Assembly (NCBI GenBank): GCA_038025085.1
Contig: CM076154.1
Coordinates: 25,038,501-25,102,500 of the forward strand
Source: Tetragonia tetragonoides
Lineage: Eukaryota; Streptophyta; Magnoliopsida; Caryophyllales; Aizoaceae
Direction of reading: 5' to 3'
DNA: 64,000 nucleotides
Below are positions 41,248 through 53,667 of this stretch, one piece after another (position 1 is the first letter of the stretch; the number at the start of each line of letters is the position of its first letter). The notes beneath the pieces are model-generated. The model had not been told where the DNA came from and did not search any database. It worked only from the letters and a program-made list of their open reading frames with translations. A program made the position numbers and the translations under genes.

Positions 41248-43198
41248 TGCATTCATTTGAGTGAGAAACTACACCAAGGATGCTTACAAGTTCAAACAAG
41301 CTTTAACTCCACCTTTTGAATGCATTAACGCGTTTTAACAGCTCTTACATCTAGGGTGAAAGAGATTGATTTCTTTTGTGTTGTATAAACAAGCTTCAAC
41401 TCAAGCTTTTGAATGCATTTACGCGTTTTGAATGCATTTACGCGTTTTAACAGCTCTTACGACTAGGGTGAAAGCTTTAACCCCATCTTTTGAATGCATA
41501 TACGCGTTTTAAAATCTCATACGACTAGGGTGAAAGAGATTGAGTTCTTTTGTGTTGTATATTAAGAGAAATCACAAAAAAGCTTGTTTGTACTTGTAAA
41601 CATCCTTGGTGTGAAACTACACCAAAGATTGGTAGCTACAAACATATATTTTAATGCTTTGCATTCATTTACGCGTTTTGAATGCATTTACGCGTATTTT
41701 TATATTAAGAATATAAAGAGATTGGAGTTCTTTTGTGTTGTATATTAAGAGAGAAACTATCCAATTACTTTGTTTGCATTCATTTGAGTGTGAAACTACA
41801 CCTAGGAAGCTTACAAGTACAAACAAGCTTCAACTCAAGCTTTTGAATGCATTTACGCATTTTAACAGCTCTTACAACTAGGGTGAAAGAGATTGAGTTC
41901 TTTTGTGGTGTATATTAAGAGAAATCACACAAATGCTTTGTTTGCATTCATTTGAGTGAGAAACTACACCAAGGATGTTTACAAGTACAAACAAGCTTTA
42001 ACTCAAGCTTTTGAATGCATTTACGCGTTTTAAAAGCTCATATGACTAGGGTGAAAAAGATTGAGTTCTTTTGTGTTGTATTTTAAGAGAAAGCAACCAA
42101 AAGCTTTGTTTGCATTCATTTCAGTGAGAAACTACACCAAGGATGAAATATAGTTTGAGCTTTACCACTCCAATGAATGCAAACAAAGCTTTGTTTGCAT
42201 TCATTTCAGTGAGAAACTACACCAATAGATTTACGCGTTTTAACAGCTCTTATGACTAGGGTGAAGGAGATTGAGTTCTTTTGTGTTGTATTTTCAGAGA
42301 AAGCACCGAGAAGGAGATTGCATTCATTGGAGTGAGAAACTACACCAAGAATGTTTACAAGTACAAACAAGCTTCAACTCAAGCTTTGGAATGCATTTAC
42401 GCGTTTTGAATGCATTTACGCGTTTTAAAACCTCATACGACTAGGGTGAAAGAGATTGAGTTCTTTTGTGTTGTATTTTCAGAGAAAGCAACCAAAAGCT
42501 TTGTTTGCATTCATTTCAGTGAGAAACTACACCAAGAATGTTTACAAGTACAAACAAGCTTCAATTCAAGCTTTTGAAAGCATTTACGCGTTTTAAAACC
42601 TCATACGACTAGGGTGAAAAAGATTGAGTTCTTTTGTGTTGTATATTATAAGAACGCACCCAAATGTTTTCTTTGCATTCATTTGAGTGAGAAACTACAC
42701 CAAAGATGTTTACAAGTACAAATAAGCTTCAACTCAAGCTTTTGAATGTATTTACCCGTTTTATACAGTGTCTTAATTTTGTTTGCATTCACCTTTTGAA
42801 TATACAAGTACAAACAAGCTTTAACTCCACCTTTTGAATGCATTTACGCTGCATTCATTTGAGTGAGAAACTACACCAAAGATGTTTACAAGTACAAACA
42901 AGCTTTAACTCCACCTTTTGAATGCATTTACGCGTTTTAACAGCTCTTACATCTATGGTGAAAGAGATTGAGGTCTTTTGTGTTGTATATTAAGAGAAAG
43001 CACCCAAATGCTTTGTTTGCATTCATTTGAGTGAGAAACTACACCAAGAATGTTTGCAAGTACAAACAAGCTTCAACAAAAAGCTTTTGAATGCATTTAC
43101 GCGGAGTGAGAAACTACACCAGGGATGTTAACAAGTACTAACAAGCTTCAACTCAAAATTTTGAATTTATTCACAATCAAATGAATGCAAATAAAGCA
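41248..43198. repeat. shuffled tail of copy B
   Basis: Copy of 24419-26369 at plus 16,829. It includes the foldback, the doubled 19-bp motifs (41410, 41666, 42388) and the palindrome at 42172-42205. It continues without a break into the F array beyond 43198. Confidence 0.85.
42172..42205. repeat. 34-bp palindrome, second copy
   Basis: Same half-site AATGAATGCAAACAAAG and its complement. It lies within the duplicated tail, so it is a by-product of the large duplication and not an independent event. Confidence 0.88.
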
Positions 43199-43811
43199 TT
43201 TGTGTGCTTTCTCTTAATATACAACACAAAAGACCTCAATCTCTTTCACCCTAATCTTAAGAGCTGTGAAAACGCGTAAATACATTCAAAAGCTTGAGTT
43301 GAAGCTTGTTTGTACTTGTAAACATCCTTGGTGTAGTTTCTCACTCCAATGAATGCAAACAAAGCTTTTGGGTGCTTTCTCTGAAAACACAACACAAAAG
43401 AACTCAATCTCTTTCACCCGAGTCCTAAGAGCTGTTAAAACGCGTAAATGCATTCAAAAGTTGAAGATTGTTTGTACTTGTAAACACAAAAGAGATTGAG
43501 TTTCTCACTCCAATGAATGCAAACAAAGCTTTTAGATGCTTTCTCTTAATATACAACAGAAAAGAACTCAAGCTTTTTCACCCTCGTAATATGAGCTTTT
43601 AAAATGCGTAAATGCATTCAAAAGCTTGAGTTGAAGCTTGTTTGTACTTCTAAACATCCTTGGTTAAGTTTCTCACTCAATCACCCTAATCGTAAGAGCT
43701 GTTAAAACGCGTAAATACATTCAAAATCTTGAGTTGAAGCTTGTTTGTACTTGTAAACATCCTTGGTTAAGTTTCTCACTCAAATGAATGCAAACAAAGC
43801 TTTTGGTTGCT
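43199..43811 (+). repeat. F array right of the duplication
   Basis: Begins at the head-to-head junction near 43160 and holds about four F monomers, with a deletion joint TTGTAAACACAAAAGAG near 43478 and another near 43678 (CTCACTCAATCACCC). It ends at the GGTTGCTTTGTATGC F-to-R switch. Confidence 0.88.
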
Positions 43812-45621
43812 TTGTATGCATCCATTTGAGTGAGAAACTACAACAATGATGTTTACAAGTACAAACAAGCTTCAACTGAAGCTTTTTATTGCATTTAAGC
43901 ATTTTAACAGCTCTTACGACTAGGGTGAAAGAGATTGAGTTCTTTTGTGTTGTATTTTAAGAGAACGCACCCAAATGCTTTGTTTGCATTCATTGGTATA
44001 GAGTTGAAGCTTGTTCGTACTTGTAAACATTCTTGGTGTAGTTTCTCACTGAAATGAATGCAAACAAAGCTTTTGGTTGCTTTATCTTAAAATACAACAC
44101 AAAACAACTCAATCTTTTTCACCCTAGTCATATGAGCTTTGAAAATGTGTAAATGCATTCAAAAGCTTGAGTTGAAGCTTGTATGTACTTGTAAACATCC
44201 TTGCTGTAGTTTCACAATCAAATGAATGCAAACAAAGCATTTGTGTGCTTTCTCTTAATAAACAACACAAAAGAACTCAATCTCTTTCACCCTATTCGTA
44301 AGAGCTGTTAAAACGCGTAAATACATTCAAAAGCTTGAATTGAAGCTTGTTTGTACTTGTAAACATCCTTGGTGTAGTTTCTCACTCCAATGAATGCAAA
44401 CAAAACTTTTGGGTGCTTTCTCTGAAAATACAACACAAAAGAACTCAATCTCTTTCACCCTAGTCGTATGAGGTTTTAAAACGCGTATATGCATTCAAAA
44501 GCTTAAGTTGAAGCTTGTTGGTACTTGTAAACATCTTTGGTGTAGTTTCTCACTCAACTGAATGCAAACAAAGCTTTTGGGTGATTGAGTTCTTTTGTGT
44601 TGTATTTTCAGAGAAAGCACCCAAAAGCTTTGTTTGCATTCATTGGAGTGAGAAACTACACCAAGGATATTTACAAGTACAAACAAGCTTAAACTCAAGC
44701 TTTTGAATGCATTTAAGCGTTTTAAAAGCTCATACGACAATGGTGAAAATGATTGAGTTCTTTTGTGTTGTATATTAAGAGAACGCACCCAAATGTTTTC
44801 TTTGCAATCATTTGAGTGAGAAACTACACCAAAGTTGTTTACAAGTAGTTTCTCACTCAAATCCTTGGTGTAGTTTCTCACTCAAATGAATGCAAACAAA
44901 ACATTTGGGTGCTTTCTCTTAATATACAACACAAAAGAACTCAATCTTTTTCACCCTAGTTGTAAAAGCTGTTAAAATGCGTAAAATGCATTCAAATGGT
45001 CGAGTTAAAGCTTGTTTGTGCTTGTAAACATCCTTGGTGTAGTTTCTCACTGAAATGAATGCAAACAAAGCTTTTGGGTTCTTTCTCCTAAAATACAACA
45101 CAAAAGAACCCAAATGAGAATGTTGCTTGCATTCATTGGAGTGAGAAACTACACCAAGGATGTTTACAAGTATAAACAAGCTTTAACTCCACCTTTTGAA
45201 TGCATATATGCGTTTTAAAACCTCATACGACTAGGGTGAAAGAGATTGAGTTCTTTTGTGTTGTATTTTCAGAGAAACCATTCAATAACTTTGTTTGCAT
45301 TCATTTGAGTGAGAAACTACACCAAGGATGTTTACAAGTACAACGAAGCTTCAACTCAACCTTTTGAATGCATTTACGCGTTTTGAATGCAATTACGCGG
45401 TTTAACAGCTCTTACGACTAAGGTGAAAGAGATTGAGTTCTTTTGTGTTGTATATTAAGAGAAAAATGCGTAAATGCATTCAAAAGCTTGAGTTGAAGCT
45501 TGTTTGTACTTTTAAACATCCTTGGTTAAGTTTCTCACTCAAATGAATGCAAACAAAGCATTTGGGTGCTTTCTCTTAATATACAACACAAAAGACCTCA
45601 AATCTTTTTCACCCTACTCGT
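43812..45621. repeat. finely alternating F/R satellite mosaic
   Basis: Seven short blocks, each from less than one to about 3.5 monomers: R to about 43997, F to 44583, R to 44845, F to 45120, R to 45462, F to 45621. Joints are abrupt, for example CATTGGTATAGAGTTGAAGC, then TTGGGTGATTGAGTTC, then AGAGAAAAATGCGTAAATGC. Near 44846-44880 the F fragment TAGTTTCTCACTCAAAT is doubled around CCTTGG. A doubled 19-bp motif with one variant base lies near 45376. Confidence 0.85.
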
Positions 45622-46799
45622 ATTCATTTGTTTGCATTCATTTGAGTGTGAAACTACACCTAGGATGTTTACAAGTACAAACAAGCTTCAACTCAACCTT
45701 TCGAATGCATTTACGCGTTTTAAAAGCTCATACGAATAGGGTGAAAGAGATTTGAGTTCTTTGTGTTGTATATTAAGAGAAAGCACCCAAATGCCTTGTT
45801 TAATTGAGAAACTTAACCAAGGATGTTTACAAGTATAAACAAGCTTTAACTCCAGCTTTTGAATGCATTTACGCGTTTTTAGAACTCTTACATCTAGGGT
45901 GAAAGAGATTGAGTTCTTTTGTGTTGTATATTAAGAGAAAGCACCCAAATGCTTTGTTTGCATTCATTTGAGAGAGAAACTACACCAAGGATGTTTACAA
46001 GTACAAAAAAGCTTTAACTCCACCTTTTGAAGGCATTTACGCGTTTTAAAACCTCATACGACTAGGGTGAAAGAGATTGAGTTCTTTTGTGTTGTATTTT
46101 CAGAGAAAGCACCCAAAAGCTTTGTTTGCATTCATTGGAGTGAGAAACTACACCAAGGATGTTTACAAGTACAAACAAGCTTCAACTCAAGCTTTTGAAT
46201 GTATTTACGCGGTTTAACAGTATTTATGACTAGGGTGAAAGAGATTTGAGTTCTTTTGTGTTGTATATTTAGAGAAAGCATCCAAATACTTTGTTTGCAT
46301 TCATTTGAGTGTGAAACTACACCTAGGATGTTTACAAGTACAAACAAGCTTCAACTCAAGCTTTTGAATGCATTTCCGCGTTTTGAATGCATTTACGCGT
46401 TTTAACAGCTCTTACGACTAGGGTGAAAGAGATTGAGTTCTTTTGTGTTGTATTTTACGAGAAAGCACCCAAAAGCTTTGTTTGCATTCATTGGAGTGAG
46501 AAACTACACCAAGAATGTTTACAAGTACAAACAAGCTTCAACTCAAGCTTTTGAATGCATTTACGCGTTTTAAAAGCTCATATGACTAGGGTGAAAAAGA
46601 TTGAGTTCTTTTGTGTTGTATTTTAAGAGAAAGCACCCAAAAGCTTTGTTGCATTCAGTGGGGTGAGAAACTACACCAAGGATGTTTACAAGTACAAACA
46701 AGGTTCAACTCAAGCTTTTGAATGTATTTACGCGTTTTAAAAGCTCTTACGACTAGGGTGAGAAAGCACACAAATGCTTTATTTGCATTCATTTGATTG
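45622..46799 (-). repeat. R array
   Basis: About seven R monomers starting at the CCCTACTCGTATTCATTTG switch that recurs near 54826. A doubled 19-bp motif with one mismatch lies at about 46376. It ends at a damaged copy of the head-to-head junction (TTGATTGTGAATACATTC followed by TTAGTGAG). Confidence 0.9.
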
Positions 46800-47109
46800 T
46801 GAATACATTCTTAGTGAGTTGAAGCTTGTTTGTACTTGTAAACATCCTTGGTGTAGTTTCTCACTCCAATGAATGCAAACAAAGCTTTTGGGTGCTTTCT
46901 CTGAAAATACAACACAAAAGAACTCAATCTCTTTCACCCTAATCGTAAGAGGTTTCAAAACGTGTATATGCATTCAAAAGGTGGAGTTCAAGGTTGTTTG
47001 TAGTTGTAAACATCCTTGGGGTAGTTTCACACTCAAATGAATGCAAACAAAGCATTTGGGTGCTTTCTCTTAAGCTTGAGTTGAAGCTTGTTTGTACTTG
47101 TGAACACAA
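46800..47109 (+). repeat. short F segment
   Basis: Just under two F monomers, including the internally deleted type with TCTCTTAAGCTTGAG also found near 13380 in H1. It ends where ACACAAAAGAGATTGAG passes from F to R. Confidence 0.85.
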
Positions 47110-49145
47110 AAGAGATTGAGTTCTTTTGTGTTGTATTTTCAGAGAAAGCACCCAAATGCTTTGTTTGCATTCATTTGAGTGAGAAACTACACCAAGGATG
47201 TTTACAAGTACACACAAGCTTCAACTCAAGCTTTTGAATGTATTTACGCGTTTTAACAGCTCTTACGATTAGGGTGAAAGAGATTGAGGTCTTTTCTGTT
47301 GTATATTAAGAGAAAGCACACAAATGCTTTGTTTGCAATCATTTGAGTGAGAAACTTCACCAAGGATGTTTACAAGTACAAACAAGCTTCAACTCAAGCT
47401 TTTGAATGCATTGACGCGTTTTAACAACACTTACAACTAGGGTGATAGAGATTGAGTTCATTTGTGTTGTATCTTAAGAGAAAGCACCCAAATACTTTGC
47501 TTACATTCAAAAGCTTAATGTTGAAGCTAGTTTTACCCTTTTGTAGAGCCGTAAATTTGGGTGCTTTTAAAAGCCCATACGATTAGGGTGAAAGAGATTG
47601 AGTTCTTTTGTGTTGTATATTAAGAGAAAGCACCCAAACGCTTTGTTTGCATTCATTTGAGGGAGAAACTACACCAAGGATGTTTACAAGTACAAACAAG
47701 CTTCAACTCAAGCTTTTGAAAGCATTTACGCGTTTTAAAACCTCATAGGACTAGGGTGAAAGAGATTGCGGTCTTTTGTGTTGTATATTAAGAGAAAGCA
47801 CCCAAATGCTTTGTTTGCAGTCATTTGAGTGAGAAACTACACCAAGGATGTTTACAAGTACAAACAAGCTTTAACTCCACCTTTTGAATGCATTTACGCG
47901 TTTTAACAGCTCTGACATCTAGGGTGAAAGAGATTGAGTTTTAAGAGAAAGCACCCAAATGCTTTGTTTGCATTCATTTGAGTGAGAAACTACACCAAGG
48001 ATGTTTACAAGTACAAACAAGCTTTAACTCAACCCTTTGAATGCATTTACGCATTTTAACAGCTCTTACATATAGGGTGAAAGAGATTGAGTTCTTTTGT
48101 GTTGTATATTAAGAGAAACCACCCAAATGCTTTGTTTGCATTCATTTCAGTGAGAAACTACACCAAAGATGTTTACAAGTACAAACAAGCTTTAACTCCA
48201 TCTTTTGAATGCATTTACGCGTTTTAACAGCTCTTACATCTAGGGTGAAAGAGATTGAGTTCTTTTGTGTTGTATATTAAGAGAAAGCACCCAAATGCTT
48301 TGTTTGCATTCATTTGAGTTGAGAAACTACACCAAGGATGTTTACAAGTAGAAACAAGCTTTAACTCAACCTTTTGAAGGCATTTACGCATTTTAACAGC
48401 TCTTACATCTAGGGTGAAAGAGATTGAGTTCTTTTGTGTTGTATATTAAGAGAAAGCACCCAAATGCTTTGTTTGCATTCATTTCAGTGAGAAACTACAC
48501 CAAGGATGTTTACAAGTACAAACAAGCTTTAACTCCATCTTTTGAATGCATTTGCGCGTTTTAACAGCTCTTACATCTAGGGTGAAAGAGATTGAGTTCT
48601 TTTGTGTTGTATTTTCAGAGAAAGCACCCAAAAGCTTTGTTTGCATTCTTTGGCATGAGAAACTACACCAAGGATGTTTACAAGTACAAACAAGCTTCAA
48701 CTCAAGCTTTTGAATGTATTTACGTGTTTTAAAAGCTCATATGACTAGGGTGAAAGAGATTGAGGTCTTTTGTGTTGTATATTAAGAGAAAGCACCCAAA
48801 TGCTTTGTTTGCATTCATTTGAGTGAGAAACTACACCAAGGATGTTTACTAGTACAAACATGCTTTAACTCCACCTTTTGAATGCATTTACGCGTTTTAA
48901 CAGCTCTTACATCTAGGGTGAAAGAGATTGAGTTCTTTTGTGTTGTATATTAAGAGAAATCACCCAAATGCTTTGTTTGCATTCATTTGAGGGAGAAACT
49001 ACACCAAGGATGTTTACAAGTACAAACAAGCTTCAACTCAAGCTTTTGAAAGCATTTACGCGTTTTAAAACCTCATACGACTAGGGTGAAAGAGATTGAG
49101 GCCTTTTGTGTTGTATAATAAGAGAAAGCACCCAAATGCTTTGTT
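47110..49145 (-). repeat. R array with a shuffled patch
   Basis: About 12 R monomers. A patch at 47496-47567 (ACATTCAAAAGCTTAATGTT, then GTAGAGCCGTAAATTTGGG) is scrambled and partly unrecognisable. From 47.57 to 49.1 kb monomers alternate between CAACTCAAGC and TAACTCCACC or TAACTCCATC types, with repeated exact stretches that suggest recent dimer-scale amplification. Confidence 0.9.
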
Positions 49146-49230
49146 TGTACTTTTAAACTTCCTGAAATGAATACATTTAAAAGCTCATACAAAGGCGTAG
49201 TTTATCAACTTTTGAACTCAAATGAATGCA
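49146..49230. repeat. shuffled satellite patch at an R-to-F switch
   Basis: About 85 bp of short satellite words out of order (TACTTTTAAACTTCCTGAAA, then AAAGGCGTAGTTTATCAAC). They join an R array to an F array. No non-satellite sequence longer than about 15 bp is visible. Confidence 0.65.
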
Positions 49231-50763
49231 TTCTTAATATACAACACAAAAGACCTCAATCTCTTTCACCCTAGATGTAAGAGCTGTTAATACGCGTAAA
49301 TGCATTCAAAAGGTGGAGTTAAAGCGTGTTTGTACTTGTAAACATCCTTGGTGTAGTTTCTCACTCAAATTAATGCAAACAAAGCATTTGGGTGCTTTCT
49401 CTTAATATACAACACAAAAGACCTCAATCTCTTTCACCCTAGTCATATGAGCTTTTAAAACGCGTAAATACATTCAAAAGCTTGAGTTGAAGCTTGTTTG
49501 TACTTGTAAACATCCTTGGTGTAGTTTCTCACTCCAAAGAATGCAAACAAAGCTTTTGGGTGCTTTCTCTGAAAATACAACACAAAAGAGCTGTTAAAAC
49601 GCGTAAATACATTCAAAAGCTTGAGTTGAAGCTTGTTTGTACCTTAGAACATTTGTTTCAATATACAACACAAAAGAACTCAAATCTCTTTCACCCTAGA
49701 TGTAAGAGCTGTTAAAACGCGTAAATGCATTCAAAAGGTGGAGTTAAAGCATGTTTGTACTAGTAAACATCCTTGGTGTAGTTTCTCACTCAAATGAATC
49801 CAAACAAAGTATTTGGATCATTTCTTTTAATATACAACACAAAAGAACTCAAATCTCTTTCACCCTACTCGTAAGACCTTTTAATTCGAGCATTGCTAAT
49901 TCAATTAAAACTCAAGTTGAACCATGTTTGTACATTTAAACATCCTAGGTGTAGTTTCTCACTGAAATGAATGGAAACAAAGCTTTTGGTTGCTTTCTCT
50001 TAAAATACAACACAAAAGAACTCAATCTTTTTCACCCTACTCATATGAGCTTCTAAAACGCGTAAATGCATTCAAAAGTTTGAGTTGAAGCTTGTTTGTA
50101 CTTGTAAACATTCTTGGTGTAGTTTTTCACTCAAATGAATGCAAACAAAGCGTTTGTATGATTTCTCTTAATATACAACACAAAAGAACTCAATCTCTTT
50201 CACCCTAGTTGTAAGAGCTGTTAAAACGCGTAAATGCATTCAAAAGCTTGAGTTGAAACTTGTTTGCACTTGTAAACATCCTTGGTGTAGTTTCTCACTC
50301 AAATGAATGCAAACAAACCATTTGGGTGATTTCTCTTAATATACAACACAAAAGAACTCAATCTCTTTCACCCTAGTCATATGAGCTTTTAAAACGCGTA
50401 AATGCATTCAAAAGGTGGCGTTAAAGCTTGTTTGTACTTGTAAACGTCCTTGGTGTAGTTTCTCACTCAAATGAATGCAAACAAAGCATTTGGGTGCTTT
50501 CTCTTAATACACAACACAAAAGACCTCAATCTTTTTCACCCTAGTCATATGAGCTTTTAAAATGCGTAAATGCATTCAAAAGCTTGAGTTGAAGCTTGAA
50601 TGTACTTGTAAACATCCTTGGTGTAGTTTCACAATCAAATGAATGCAAACAAAGCATTTGTGTGCTTTCTCTTAATATACAACACAAAAGAACTCAATTT
50701 CGTTCACCCTAGTCGTAAGAGCTGTTAAAATGTTTAAATGCAATAAAAATCTTCAGTTGAAGC
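49231..50763 (+). repeat. 168-bp satellite array, F orientation
   Basis: About nine F monomers with several small deletions (a joint ACACAAAAGAGCTGTTAAAA near 49580; a divergent patch TTTTAATTCGAGCATTGCTA near 49879). It ends at CTTCAGTTGAAGCAACC, which runs into R. Confidence 0.9.
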
Positions 50764-51590
50764 AACCAAAAGCTTTGTTTGCATTCATTTGAGTGAGAAA
50801 CTTAACCAAGGATGTTTACAAGTACAAACAAGCTTCAACTCAAGCTTTTGAATGTATTTACGAGTTTTAACAGCTCTTACGATTAGGGTGATTGAGTGAG
50901 AAACTATACCAAGGATGTTTACAAGCACAAACAAGCTTTAACTCCACCTTTTGAATGCATTTACGCGTGTTAACAGCTCTTACATCTAGGGTGAAAGAGA
51001 TTGAGTTCTTTTGTGTTGTATTTTCAGAGAAAGCACCCAAAAGCTTTGTTTGCATTCTTTGGAGTGAGAAACTACACCAAGGATTTTTACAAGTACAAAC
51101 AAGCTTCAACTCAAGCTTTTGAATGTATTTACGCGTTTTAAAAGCTCATATGACTAGGGTGAAAGAGATTGAGGTCTTTTGTGATGTATATTAAGAGAAA
51201 GCACCCAAATGCTTTGTTTGCATTCATTTGAGGGAGAAACTACACCAAGGATGTTTACAAGTACAAACAAGCTTTAACTCCACCTTTTGAATGCATTGAC
51301 GCGTTTTAACAGCTCTTACATCTAGGGTAAAAGAGATTGAGTTGTTTTGTGTTGTATATTAAGAGAAATCACCCAAATGCTTTGTTTGCATTCATTTGAG
51401 GGAGAAACTACACCAAGGATGTTTACAAGCACAAACAAGCTTCAACTCAAGCTTTTGAAAGCATTTACGCATTTTAAAACCTCATACGACTAGGGTGAAA
51501 GAGATTGGGGTCTTTTGTGTTGTATATTAAGAGAAAGCACCCAAATGCTTTGTTTGCATTCATTTGAGTGAGAAACTACACCTTGGATGT
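50764..51590 (-). repeat. 168-bp satellite array, R orientation
   Basis: About five R monomers. A deletion joint near 50890 (TAGGGTGATTGAGTGAG) removes about 80 bp of a monomer. The block decays at its right end into the degenerate region. Confidence 0.9.
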
Positions 51591-52029
51591 TTCTCTTAAA
51601 TGTTTAATTCTTGGTGTAGTTTCATTCAAATGCATTTATCTTGTTTGTACTTATAATCAAATCTCTTGTGAGGTCACCTTTTAAATTGAATTATAACTGG
51701 ATTGAATTATACATTTAAGAATGCAAACAAAGCATCTGGGTGATTTCTCTTAATATACAACACAAAGAACTCAAATCTCTTTCACCCTATTCGTATGATC
51801 TTTTAAAACGCGTAAATGCATTAAAAAACTCTTGGTGTTTTGTGTTTCTTTGGTGTTGTATATTGATGTGTAGTATTGAACTCCAATTGAGCTATACGGG
51901 ATAATAACTCAAAAGCTTGTAAACATCAAAACGTTTACACCAAGAACTTAAAACGAAAACCAAGCTTTTGAAAGCATTTACGCATTTGTGTGTGAGGTTT
52001 TACCCTAGATGTACTTATCATGAAACATG
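51591..52029. repeat. degenerate and shuffled satellite region
   Basis: About 440 bp where satellite words (CTTGGTGTAGTTTCATTC, GCAAACAAAGCATCTGGGTG, AAGCTTTTGAAAGCATTTAC) are mixed with unfamiliar sequence. Only 51716-51830 is a near-normal F fragment. GAATTATACATTTAAG and GAGCTATACGGG link this region to the shuffled island inside the 5.2-kb HOR. No coding potential is seen. Confidence 0.7.
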
Positions 52030-52265
52030 GGCTTAACCAAAATACTTTGTTTTTGAATAAGAGAATACGTACAAAAAACACAAGTACTGAAGTACATCAA
52101 ATTAGAAACGTTTATTCATTCGCAAGGATCGCAACTTAACATTAGAAACGTTTCTATTAATCTATTCCATAAGATCACATCATGCGTGACACTAATTCCA
52201 CCTTAGAAAAGAAAAAACAGTTGGCATGTTACAAGGTGGCAATCAAATTCGATATAGAAACTAGC
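52030..52265. other. unique non-satellite segment
   Basis: About 235 bp with no recognisable monomer similarity. ATTAGAAACGTTT occurs twice, at 52103-52115 and 52141-52153, 38 bp apart, and each copy contains the palindrome AAACGTTT. The right edge joins an R monomer at AACTACACCAAGGATG. An open frame from 52182 (start CATCATGCGTGAC) runs through this edge into satellite and is a chance fusion. It may be a fragment of a transposable element or of pre-satellite DNA; I do not recognise it. Confidence 0.6.
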
Positions 52266-53667
52266 TTTAACTACACCAAGGATGTTTACAAGTACAAACA
52301 AGCTTCAACTCAAAATTTTGAATGTATTCACAATCAAATGAATGCAAATAAAGCATTTGTGTGCTTTCTCTTAATATACAACAGAAAAGAACTCAATCTC
52401 TTTCACCCTAGTCGTAAGAGCTGTTAAAACGCGTAAATACATTCAAAAGCTTGAGTTGAAGCTTGTTTGTACTTGTAAACATCCTTGGTTAAGTTTTTCA
52501 CTCAAATGAATGCAAACAAAGCATTTGGGTGCTTTCTCTTAATATACAACACAAAAGACCTCAATCTCTTTCACCCTAGTCATATGAGCTTTTAAAACGC
52601 ATAAATGCATTCAAAAGCTTATGCTGAAGCTTGTTTGTACTTGTAAACATCCTTGGTGTAGTTTCTCACATAAATGAAGGCAAACAAAGCATTTGGGTGC
52701 TTTCTCTTAATTTTCAACACAAAAACTCAATCTCTTTCACGACTAGTCTTTATGACGGTGTAGTTTTTCACTGAAATTGTATGCATTTACAAACAAAGCT
52801 TTTGAATGGATTCACCTTTTGAATTTACAAGTACAAACAATCAAATGAATGAAAATAAAGCATTTGGGTGCGTTCTCTTAATATAAAACACAAAACAACT
52901 CAATCTCTTTCACCCTAGTCGTAAGAGCTGATAAAACGCGTAATTGCATTCAAAACGCGTAAATGCATTCAAAAGCTTGAGTTGAAGCTTGTTTGTACTT
53001 GTAAACTTCCTTGGTGTAGTTTCTCTTAAATGTATAATTCATTTGAGTGTGAAACTACACAAAAGAACTCAATCTCTTTCACCCTAGTCATATGAGCTTT
53101 CTCTTAATATTCCAAAGCTTGAGTGAAAGAGTAGTTTCACACTCAAATGAATGCAAACAAAGCTTTTGGTTGCATTCTCTTAATATACAACACAAAAGAA
53201 CTCAATCTCTTTCACCCTAGTTGTAAGAGCTGTTAAACTGCGTAAATGCATTCAAAAGGTGGAGTTAAAGCTTGTTTGCAGTTGTAAACATCCTTGGTGT
53301 AGTTTCTCACTCAAATGAATGCATACAAAGCATTTGGGTGCTTTCTCTTAATATACAACACAAAAGCCCTCAATCTCTTTCACCCTAATCGTAAGAGCTG
53401 TTAAAACACGTAAATGCATTCAAAAGGTGGAGTTATAGCTTGTTTGTACTTGTAAACATCATTGGTTAAGTTTCTCACTCAAATGAATGCAAACAAAGCA
53501 TTTGGGTGCTTTCTCTTAATATACAACACAAAAGAACTCAATGTCTTTCACCCTAGATGTAAGAGCTGTTAAAATGCGTAAATGCGTTCAAAAGGTGGAG
53601 TTGAAGCTTGTTTGTACTTGTCTACATCCTAGGTGTACTTTCACACTCAAATGAATGCAAACAAATG
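52266..53667. repeat. F-rich satellite mosaic
   Basis: A short R piece (52266-52328) meets F through the recurrent AATTTTGAATGTATTCACAATC joint, here directly next to the unique segment. F then continues with scrambled patches at 52741-52860 and 53025-53135. In the second patch AAATGTATAATTCATTTGAG is the complement-strand form of the GAATTATACATTT word. A doubled 19-bp motif in F orientation lies near 52938. It ends at ACAAATGATTACGAGTAGGG, an F-to-R switch. Confidence 0.82.

Larger units (their letters stand above)
26370..43198. repeat. segmental duplication copy B (16,829 bp)
   Basis: Tandem partner of copy A. Its left part follows copy A at plus 22,033 and its right part (from within the last HOR unit onward) at plus 16,829. 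The difference is 5,204 bp, one HOR unit. After 43198 the sequence carries on (AAATAAAGCATTTGTGTGC) where copy A was cut at 26369. This indicates that 43199 onward is the original flank and the joint at 26369/26370 is the novel one. Confidence 0.88.

Noticed and set aside
26370..43198. Reading the near-perfect 22-kb repeat as certain biology
   Set aside because: Not accepted as certain: an assembly error can also produce it. The different HOR number and H1/H2-specific variants argue for a real duplication, but only spanning reads can settle it.
44495..44881. Open frames of 60-128 codons on both strands, this one being the longest
   Set aside because: They translate satellite monomers or monomer junctions, recur in step with the repeats, and appear in several frames. 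The 168-bp period is a multiple of three, so openness carries over between monomers. There is no codon bias or domain.
52182..52427. 81-codon frame starting in the unique segment
   Set aside because: Its second half is the recurrent satellite junction translation, so it is a chance fusion of unique DNA and satellite.
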